Positions 1 to 7,485 of a stretch of DNA of 7,485 nucleotides are shown here, piece by piece. The translations under genes and the position numbers were made by a program. Source of the stretch: an uncultured Xanthobacteraceae bacterium (GTDB lineage Bacteria > Pseudomonadota > Alphaproteobacteria > Rhizobiales > Xanthobacteraceae); NCBI GenBank assembly GCA_955652195.1, contig CATPBC010000476.1, forward strand, positions 1-7,485, written 5' to 3'. The stretch's first letter is position 1. The number at the start of each line of letters is the position of its first letter. A model generated the notes under the pieces. It searched no databases and was not told where the DNA came from. It saw nothing but the letters and a program-made list of their open reading frames with translations.

Positions 1-2530
<2,530 letters not shown>

Positions 2531-2534
<4 letters not shown>

Positions 2535-3886
2535 CCGCGCCTGCGAACCACAGTTTTCCCGAGCGGCGCGGCGTTTGTCCGGGTCTGTCGCGGCCATTGC
2601 CGACCGGCGACGGCTTGCTGCTGCGGCTCATTACCATCGGCACTATTCCGCTCGACGCGTTTGCCGCTCTGTGTACGGCGGCGCGTCGCCATGGCAACGG
2701 CATCATCGAGATCACTGCGCGAGGCAGCGTCCAGATACGCGGCTTGAACGCCGACTCCGCATCTAAATTCGCCGACGAGATCGCCACGCTCGGCATAGCC
2801 GCCGAGGATGGCGTGCCTGTTCTGTGCAATCCGCTGGCTGGACTCGATGCCGAAGAAATTTTTGATGCCTCGATGCTTGCCGCCGCGTTGCGCGGCGCGC
2901 TGGCGCGACGATCACTCGCGGAGCGGCTCGATCCTAAGGTGTCCGTGATCATCGATGGCGGCGGGCCCTTCAATCTTGCGCGCGTTGCTGCCGATTTTCG
3001 CCTCAGCGCGCAATTAGTAAACGGCACGCCCGCACTGCACATCGGCGTCGGCGGCGATGCGGGGAGGGCCATCGATCTCGGCCTGATCGCGCCCGAATAT
3101 GCGCTCAAAACCGCGTTGCGCCTACTTTCTGTACTGGCGCAGCGCGGAAGCAGCGTGCGCGCAAGCGCCGTAATCGCGGCCGAGGGCGCGATCCCATTTC
3201 ATGATGCGCTGGCGTCCGCGCGCGCCGCATCCGCGACGCCATTCGATCCAGACGGAGCAACCAATCTCAATCTTAGTTCTGCGTCGTCCCAATCCAAAGA
3301 CGCGATCGGACTGCACCAGTTGCGCGACGGCTCGCTTGCCTGCGGTATCGGCCTCGCCTTCGGCCATGCCGAGGCAAGCCTGCTCGAAAAAGTCGCCGGT
3401 GCGGCGGCGGCTGCCGGAGCGCGCGGCCTGCGCACTGCACCGAACCGTGCGCTGCTGGCGATCGGACTAACCCCGCAAGACGCGGCGACTTTTTTCCCCG
3501 CTGCCGACCAACTTGGTTTTGTCACGCGTGCCGGCGATCCGCGCCGGCATGTGCTTGCCTGCGCCGGCGCACCGTTATGCGTTTCCGGCTATATCGCCGC
3601 ACGCGCTTTAGCGCCGCGCATCGTCGCCGCTGCGGCGCCATATCTCGGCGACGGATCGACGCTCCACATTTCCGGCTGCGGCAAAGGCTGCGCCCATGCC
3701 GGCGCCGCGTCTCTCACTGTGGTCGGCACGGTCGATCGTTGCGCTTTAATCGCCAATGGCTCCGCGCGCGGCGCGCCATTCGCGGCGGCGACGGTAGGCG
3801 AGTTGCCTGCTGCCGTCGCGCGATATTTTCGTGAACGTTGCAGCGCTGCCGCCATTGGGCCCGGCCACGGAGCCGATCATGTCTGA
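2531..3886 (+). CDS. cobG: Precorrin-3B synthase CobG
   Basis: CobG is the oxygen-dependent monooxygenase that converts precorrin-3A to precorrin-3B by C20 hydroxylation and gamma-lactone formation, which prepares ring contraction. It belongs to the nitrite/sulfite reductase ferredoxin-like fold. The 451-residue product has the N-terminal RRGVCPGL (12-19) and [12 protein letters not shown] (61-72) segments typical of the first half-domain. The [4Fe-4S] ligand pattern is complete: C344-x5-C350 and C383-x3-C387. A Ser/Asn-rich, less GC-rich linker (234-260) separates the two halves. The ATG overlaps the cobN stop (ATGA, 2531-2534), with GGAAG at 2519-2523 seven bases upstream. Presence of CobG identifies the aerobic route. 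Assimilatory nitrite or sulfite reductase is unlikely given the length and the cob context. Confidence 0.94.
3867..3872 (+). promoter_or_regulatory. Ribosome-binding site of cobH, inside the cobG tail
   Basis: ACGGAG lies six bases before the ATG at 3879 and within the last codons of cobG. It decides the cobH start: the in-frame GTG at 3831 has no purine-rich sequence before it, and the 16 residues it would add do not resemble the usual CobH N-terminus. The resulting overlap with cobG is eight bases (ATGTCTGA). Confidence 0.7.
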
Positions 3887-4529
3887 GCGCGCGACAGCGC
3901 AAGCCGCCGGCTATTTGCGCGACGGCGCGGCGATCTATCGCCAGTCCTTCGCCATCATCCGGGCCGAGGCGGACCTATCGCGCTTCACGCCGGAAGAAGC
4001 CGACATTGCCGTTCGCATGATTCATGCCTGCGGTCAGGTCGAGGTGGCGCAGCATATCGTATTCGCCGGCAACCTGGTTGCGGCGGCGCGCGCCGCGCTC
4101 ACCGCCGGCGCGCCGATCCTGTGCGATTCCGAAATGGTCGCGCGCGGCATCATCCGCGCGCGCTTGCCGGCGGGTAACGAAGTGATTTGCACGCTCAACG
4201 ACCCGCGCAGTGTGGCAATTGCCGCAAACGCCAGAACCACCCGTTCGGCGGCTGCGCTCGATCTGTGGCTGGATCGTCTTGGCGGCGCAGTGATCGCGAT
4301 CGGCAATGCGCCGACGGCGCTGTTCCGACTGCTCGAACTATTGGAAACGGGCGCGCCGAAACCGGCAGCGATTGTCGGCATTCCGGTTGGCTTTGTCGGC
4401 GCCGCGGAATCAAAGGAAGCGCTCGCAGACAATGCGCACGGCGTGCCGTTCTTGATCGTACGCGGCCGCATCGGCGGCAGCGCCATGACGGCTGCCGCCA
4501 TTAATGCATTGGCGAGGCCGGGGCTATGA
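3879..4529 (+). CDS. cobH: Precorrin-8X methylmutase CobH
   Basis: CobH moves the methyl group from C11 to C12 of precorrin-8X, giving hydrogenobyrinic acid, the first orange corrin of the aerobic route. The 216-residue product matches the usual size of about 210. Conserved parts are [22 protein letters not shown] (12-33), RMIHACG with H49 as the probable catalytic histidine (equivalent of His43 in the Pseudomonas denitrificans enzyme), [12 protein letters not shown] (80-91), and the C-terminal [14 protein letters not shown] (169-182) with a following GVPF and [13 protein letters not shown]. The ATG at 3879 is chosen for its ribosome-binding site and N-terminal match. The gene overlaps cobG by eight bases and cobI by four (ATGA). 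The homologue CbiC does the same chemistry on cobalt-containing precorrins, but the cobG/cobN context favours CobH. Confidence 0.95.
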   Translation: MSERATAQAAGYLRDGAAIYRQSFAIIRAEADLSRFTPEEADIAVRMIHACGQVEVAQHIVFAGNLVAAARAALTAGAPILCDSEMVARGIIRARLPAGNEVICTLNDPRSVAIAANARTTRSAAALDLWLDRLGGAVIAIGNAPTALFRLLELLETGAPKPAAIVGIPVGFVGAAESKEALADNAHGVPFLIVRGRIGGSAMTAAAINALARPGL

Positions 4530-5284
4530 GCATGGTTGGCACAGCGAATGCCGGCAAGCTGATCGGCGTTGGCGTCGGCCCCGGCGATCCGGAACTGATG
4601 ACGCTCAAGGCAACGCGCGCGCTGCACCAAGCCGATGTGATCGCGTATTTCGCCAAAGCGGGAAATCCGAGTCATTCACGCACGATCGCCGAACATCACT
4701 TGCGCGCCGGAGTCGTTGAACTACCGCTCGCTTATCCGATCACGACCGAGCTGCCGAAATGCAGCACCGGCTATCGCGACGCAGTCGATAATTTCTATGC
4801 GTGGGCGGCCGGCGAGATTGCGATGCATTTGGAAGCTGGGCGCGTGGTTGCCGTCATTTGCGAAGGCGATCCATTGTTCTACGGCTCCTACATGCATCTG
4901 CATGCGCGGCTCGCGCCGCGTTTCGCGACCGAAGTCATCGCCGGCGTTACCGGCATGTCGGGCTGCTGGTCCGCGGCAGGGATGCCGATCGCCCAAGGCG
5001 ATGACGTGTTCACAGTGCTGCCAGCGACGCTGCCGGAAACGGAGCTGGTTCGGCGTTTGTCGGACGCGAATGCCGCAGTGGTGATGAAGGTCGGCCGCCA
5101 TCTGCCGAAATTGCGGCGCGCGCTGGAACGCAGCGGCAGGCTGTCGCGCGCGATTTATGTCGAGCGCGGCACGATGGCTGCGGAAAAGATGATCCCGCTT
5201 GCCAGCAAAGCCGATGACGACGCGCCGTATTTCGCCGTGGTGTTGGTGCCGGGCTGGCAACAGCGTCCGGGTGGCGAGTCATGA
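4526..5284 (+). CDS. cobI: Precorrin-2 C20-methyltransferase CobI
   Basis: CobI uses S-adenosylmethionine to methylate precorrin-2 at C20, forming precorrin-3A, the substrate of CobG. The 252-residue product shows the class III tetrapyrrole methylase fold: the [11 protein letters not shown] loop (14-24), KA-TRAL helix, the SAM-site segment [18 protein letters not shown] (112-129), [13 protein letters not shown] (140-152), and near the C-terminus [16 protein letters not shown] (211-226), which is typical of CobI/CbiL rather than the other methylases. Start: ATG at 4526 overlapping the cobH stop as ATGA, with GAGG at 4514-4517 eight bases upstream; a second in-frame ATG at 4532 is possible. The C-terminus overlaps cobJ by ATGA. 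Confidence 0.95.
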   Translation: MSMVGTANAGKLIGVGVGPGDPELMTLKATRALHQADVIAYFAKAGNPSHSRTIAEHHLRAGVVELPLAYPITTELPKCSTGYRDAVDNFYAWAAGEIAMHLEAGRVVAVICEGDPLFYGSYMHLHARLAPRFATEVIAGVTGMSGCWSAAGMPIAQGDDVFTVLPATLPETELVRRLSDANAAVVMKVGRHLPKLRRALERSGRLSRAIYVERGTMAAEKMIPLASKADDDAPYFAVVLVPGWQQRPGGES

Positions 5285-6057
5285 GCCCAGCCATGAGCGG
5301 GCGACTCGCCGTGATCGGCTTGGGACCGGGCGACCCGCGTTATCTCACAGCGGAGGCCGAGGGTGCGCTGACCGACGCGCAAGCGCTTTATGGCTACGGG
5401 CCTTATCTCGACCGCGTGCCGGTGCGTGCCGGCCAGAGCCGCCATCCGTCCGACAACCGCGAAGAGGCGGCCCGTGCGTGCGATGCACTCTGCCATGCCG
5501 CGCAAGGCGCCAACGTCGTTGTCGTCTCGGGCGGCGATCCGGGCGTGTTCGCCATGGCGGCGGCGATTTGCGAGCAGATCGCCACTGGCCCCGATGCCTG
5601 GCGCACGCTCGAGGTCGTCTTTGTTCCTGGAATTACCGCGATGCTGGCGGTCGCGGCGCGGATCGGCGCACCGCTCGGCCACGATTTTTGCGCGCTGTCG
5701 CTTTCCGACAATCTCAAGCCGTGGCCGGTGATCGAGCGCCGGCTCGATGCCGCGGCACAGGCCGGATTCGCGATCGCGCTCTACAATCCGGTCTCGCGCG
5801 CGCGCCCGTGGCAGTTCGCCAGCGCAGTCGAGCGGCTGCGCCGGCATCTGCCGGGGATGACACCCATAATCTTTGGCCGCGCCGTCGGCCGGCCTGGCGA
5901 GCGCATCGATGTAACAACGCTCGAAACCGCAGCCGACCAACCCGCCGATATGGCGACGCTGGTGATCGTCGGCACGCGCGAGACGCGCATCATTGCGCGG
6001 CCGGGACATTCGCCGCTTGTCTATACTCCGCGCGCCGCGGCCGAGGTGAGCGCATGA
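5281..6057 (+). CDS. cobJ: Precorrin-3B C17-methyltransferase CobJ
   Basis: CobJ methylates C17 of precorrin-3B and drives ring contraction to precorrin-4, with S-adenosylmethionine as donor. The 258-residue length fits the family (about 250). Visible motifs are VIGLGPGDPRYLT (11-23), GYGPYLDRV (38-46), VVSGGDPGVFAMAAAI (81-96), VPGITAMLAVAARIGAPLGHDFCALSLSDNLKPW, and ALYNPVSRARPWQF (~166-179). The YGPYLD and SDNLKPW segments separate it from CobI, CobM and CobL. Start: ATG at 5281 in the ATGA overlap with cobI, with GGGTGG at 5269-5274; ATG at 5293 (residue 5) is an alternative just before the conserved core. The last 37 bases overlap the end of cobK on the opposite strand. No terminator hairpin is evident after the stop. 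Confidence 0.95.
   Translation: MSPAMSGRLAVIGLGPGDPRYLTAEAEGALTDAQALYGYGPYLDRVPVRAGQSRHPSDNREEAARACDALCHAAQGANVVVVSGGDPGVFAMAAAICEQIATGPDAWRTLEVVFVPGITAMLAVAARIGAPLGHDFCALSLSDNLKPWPVIERRLDAAAQAGFAIALYNPVSRARPWQFASAVERLRRHLPGMTPIIFGRAVGRPGERIDVTTLETAADQPADMATLVIVGTRETRIIARPGHSPLVYTPRAAAEVSA
6021..6057. other. Convergent coding overlap of cobJ and cobK 3' ends
   Basis: The cobJ stop (TGA, 6055-6057) lies beyond the cobK stop (TAG read on the minus strand at 6023-6021). The final 12 codons or so of both genes are therefore encoded antisense to each other over 37 bp. Both C-terminal tails are outside the recognisable conserved cores. The overlap leaves no room for a conventional terminator between the genes, so transcripts from either side probably run into the other gene. 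Confidence 0.85.
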
Positions 6058-6800
6058 TCGAGCCATGCGATCGCAGCCTCCACCGTTTCGACCGCAGGCG
6101 CATCGGAAGGCGGCGGCCGGCGCAACATGATCACCTCTATTCCGAGTGCGCGCGCTGCGGCGATCTTGCCGTAGCTCGCGATGCCGCCGCTGTTTTTGGC
6201 GATCACGGCATCAATGCCGTGCAAGACGATGAGCGCGCGGTCATCGGCTTCGGTAAATGGGCCGCGCGCGGTCAGATAACTGACTTGCGGCAGCGGCAGC
6301 GGCGGGTCGACGGGATCGATGCTGCGGATCAGATAAAAATGCAGCGGCGCGTCGGTCAAGGAGCTGAGTTCGTTGCGACCAAGCGTGACAAACACGCGGC
6401 GCGGCCGATCCCCGAGCATGCGCACCGCCGCGGCGACATCGTCCACTTCCTTCCAGAGATCGCCGCCGATAGCGACCCAAGCCGGCCGGCGAAGCGCCAG
6501 CAACGGCACGCTGGATTGGCGCGCGGCCGCGCTGGCATTTGCCGAAATCACGTTGGCATAAGGATGTGTCGCGTCGATCAGCGCGTCGATCTTCTCTCTG
6601 ACCAGATAGTTCGCAAGACCGGCCGCGCCGCCGAAGCCGCCGCTGCGCACCGGCGTGGGCTGCGGCGCGGGCGACTTAGTGCGGCCGGCGAGCGAGACCA
6701 CGACTTCAAGCTCGGCGCGCTTGGCCAGACGCTCTGCCAATTCCCGCGCTTCCGTCGTGCCGCCGAGGATAAGGATACGTGACATAAGGATACGTGACAT
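6021..6800 (-). CDS. cobK: Precorrin-6A reductase CobK, on the opposite strand
   Basis: CobK reduces the corrin macrocycle of precorrin-6A to precorrin-6B with NADPH. From the outer ATG (6800-6798) the product has 259 residues; from the inner ATG (6785-6783) it has 254. Both lie close to the usual 245-260. The protein begins MSRILMSRILILGGTTEAR, where RILILGGTTEAR is the family's first Rossmann strand and loop and MSRIL is duplicated. Further signatures are IDATHPYA (75-82), RRPAW (104-108), VTLGRNEL (138-145), an SIDP segment near 160 and AKNSGGIASYGK (201-212). Neither ATG has a clear Shine-Dalgarno sequence, so leaderless or weak initiation is possible. I prefer the outer ATG because it keeps the sequence that preceded the gene before the duplication. 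Its promoter must lie within cobL coding DNA. Function is secure; the exact start is not. Confidence 0.92.
   Translation of the reverse strand: MSRILMSRILILGGTTEARELAERLAKRAELEVVVSLAGRTKSPAPQPTPVRSGGFGGAAGLANYLVREKIDALIDATHPYANVISANASAAARQSSVPLLALRRPAWVAIGGDLWKEVDDVAAAVRMLGDRPRRVFVTLGRNELSSLTDAPLHFYLIRSIDPVDPPLPLPQVSYLTARGPFTEADDRALIVLHGIDAVIAKNSGGIASYGKIAAARALGIEVIMLRRPPPSDAPAVETVEAAIAWLDHALTSAAARGV
6771..6800. repeat. Perfect 15-bp tandem duplication at the cobK/cobL junction
   Basis: The unit aaggatacgtgacat occurs twice without a mismatch, at 6771-6785 and 6786-6800. On the minus strand each unit reads ATG TCA CGT ATC CTT (MSRIL), so the cobK start and its first five codons are doubled in frame. 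On the plus strand each unit carries AAGGA. The right copy forms the cobL ribosome-binding site and supplies the first two bases of its ATG; in the left copy the corresponding triplet has become ATA. Confidence 0.95.
6786..6790 (+). promoter_or_regulatory. Ribosome-binding site of cobL, within the cobK coding region
   Basis: AAGGA lies eight bases before the cobL ATG at 6799. It belongs to the right copy of the 15-bp duplication and is at the same time antisense to the ATCCTT codons near the cobK start. A second identical AAGGA stands 15 bp upstream at 6771-6775 but is followed by ATA, not ATG, so it should not direct initiation of its own. Confidence 0.65.
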
Positions 6801-6801
6801 G
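6798..6801. other. Palindromic CATG shared by divergent cobK and cobL start codons
   Basis: Bases 6799-6801 are the ATG of cobL on the plus strand, and 6800-6798 are the outer ATG of cobK on the minus strand. The two start codons share two bases through the self-complementary CATG. If cobK begins instead at its inner ATG (6785), the starts are 13 bases apart. In both cases there is no free intergenic DNA, so any promoter or operator for either gene sits inside the other's coding sequence. Confidence 0.75.
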
Positions 6802-7485
6802 CCTGTTGTGAATGAGTCGTCGGTCGAGACGGTTGTACCAGACAGTGCCGCATCGCCGCGCTGGCTGTCCATTGTCGGGATCGGCGAGGATGGTATCGAT
6901 GGGCTGACGCCGGCGGCGCGCGGGCTGATCGGCGGCGCCGAAATCGTGTTCGGCGGCCGCCGCCATCTCGCCCTGGCGGCGCCGCTCATTCGTGGCGCCG
7001 CACGGCCGTGGCCCAGCCCCTTCGATGGCGCCGCCGAGGAAGTCAGTGGCTACCGCGGACGGCAAGTCTGCGTGCTGGCCTCCGGCGATCCGTTTTATTA
7101 CGGCGTTGGCGCAGTACTGGCGCGGCGCGTCGATCCGCGCGAGATGGTTGTCGTGCCGACGCCGTCAGCGTTCAGCCTGGCGGCAGCGCGGCTCGGCTGG
7201 TCGCTGCCGGATACCGTGCTGCTGTCACTGCATGGACGACCGCTCGATTTGATCCGGCCGCATCTGCAACCTGGCGCACGCCTCCTCGTTCTGACATCCG
7301 ACGGCGAGAGCCCGGAGGCACTCGCGCGACTTCTGGCGCAGAGCGGATTCGGCAAGTCTAAGCTCACTATGTTGGAAGCACTGGGCGGCCCGCGCGAGCG
7401 CATCCGCAGCACGAGCGCCGCCGAATTCGTGTTCGGCATCGTGGATGCGCTCAACACGGTCGCAATCGAAGTCGAAGCAACGCCC
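6799..7485 (+). CDS. cobL: Precorrin-6B C5,15-methyltransferase/decarboxylase CobL, 3'-truncated
   Basis: CobL methylates precorrin-6B at C5 and C15 and decarboxylates the C12 acetate side chain, giving precorrin-8X. The frame is open for 229 codons to the window edge. This covers the N-terminal CbiE-like methylase domain of a protein usually about 400 residues long; the CbiT-like decarboxylating domain would follow outside. Visible signatures are WLSIVGIGEDGIDGLTPAAR (22-41), VFGGRRHLAL (~51), LASGDPFYYGVGAVLARRV (93-111), TPSAFSLAAARLGW and SLHGRPLDLIRPHLQPGARLLVLTSDG, then LEALGGPRERIR near 193. The ATG at 6799 is the best start, with AAGGA eight bases upstream; GTG at 6808 is the only other in-frame start before the core. 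About 20 non-conserved residues precede the core. It is divergent from cobK and separated by it from the cobN-cobJ run, so it may need its own promoter. Confidence 0.93.
   Translation, partial: MPVVNESSVETVVPDSAASPRWLSIVGIGEDGIDGLTPAARGLIGGAEIVFGGRRHLALAAPLIRGAARPWPSPFDGAAEEVSGYRGRQVCVLASGDPFYYGVGAVLARRVDPREMVVVPTPSAFSLAAARLGWSLPDTVLLSLHGRPLDLIRPHLQPGARLLVLTSDGESPEALARLLAQSGFGKSKLTMLEALGGPRERIRSTSAAEFVFGIVDALNTVAIEVEATP

Noticed and set aside
3831..3878. GTG start for cobH adding 16 residues
   Set aside because: There is no Shine-Dalgarno sequence before it, the added residues do not match CobH N-termini, and the ATG at 3879 has ACGGAG at good spacing.
6021..6060. Bidirectional terminator between cobJ and cobK
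   Set aside because: The two coding ends overlap, and I found no convincing hairpin followed by a T run on either strand.
5199..6782. Long plus-strand open frame of 527 codons across cobI end, cobJ and the antisense of cobK
   Set aside because: Its translation is rich in Arg and Ala without any family motif, while CobJ and CobK motifs are unmistakable in the other frames. It is a shadow produced by GC-rich coding DNA.
6771..6800. Phase-variable switch at the 15-bp repeat
   Set aside because: The unit is a multiple of three and sits at the start of cobK, so gain or loss of a copy would keep the frame. On/off switching by frameshift is not possible; only modest effects on initiation are plausible.
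6801..6989. Longer cobK version starting at 6989, with 63 more residues
   Set aside because: The extra residues are Ser/Pro/Arg-rich, lie antisense to conserved CobL core sequence and precede a normal CobK N-terminus. Typical CobK length fits the starts at 6800 or 6785.

Overview
The window is a gapless block of genes for aerobic (oxygen-dependent, late cobalt insertion) cobalamin biosynthesis. The DNA is GC-rich. The combination of cobN, cobG, cobH, cobI, cobJ, cobK and cobL in a tight array points to an alphaproteobacterium, probably of the Hyphomicrobiales (rhizobia-like). That placement comes from gene content and protein style, not from any marker gene. No RNA genes, transposons, CRISPR arrays or phage-like genes are visible.

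Layout. Bases 1-2534 hold the C-terminal two thirds of cobN, the large subunit of the cobaltochelatase CobNST; its start lies upstream of the window. cobG (precorrin-3B synthase), cobH (precorrin-8X methylmutase), cobI (precorrin-2 C20-methyltransferase) and cobJ (precorrin-3B C17-methyltransferase) follow on the same strand. Each start codon overlaps the previous stop (ATGA three times, ATGTCTGA once), so these five genes look like one translationally coupled operon. cobK (precorrin-6A reductase) then lies on the opposite strand at 6021-6800. Its 3' end overlaps the end of cobJ by 37 bp. Its 5' end meets the start of cobL (precorrin-6B methyltransferase/decarboxylase), which returns to the + strand and runs off the right edge. 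There is no non-coding stretch of any length in the window.

Pathway logic. In established order the enzymes act as CobI (precorrin-2 to 3A), CobG (3A to 3B, using O2), CobJ (3B to 4), then CobM and CobF (not in this window), CobK (6A to 6B), CobL (6B to 8), CobH (8 to hydrogenobyrinic acid), CobB (not here), and finally CobN with CobS and CobT (cobalt insertion). Seven of these steps are therefore represented here.

Most unusual part. The cobK/cobL junction carries a perfect 15-bp tandem duplication (6771-6800). It doubles the first five codons of cobK on one strand and the cobL ribosome-binding site on the other. The outer cobK start and the cobL start share the palindrome CATG, so two divergent genes begin on the same bases with no space between them. 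I see no evidence of a wholly new biological system; the genes themselves are a known pathway.
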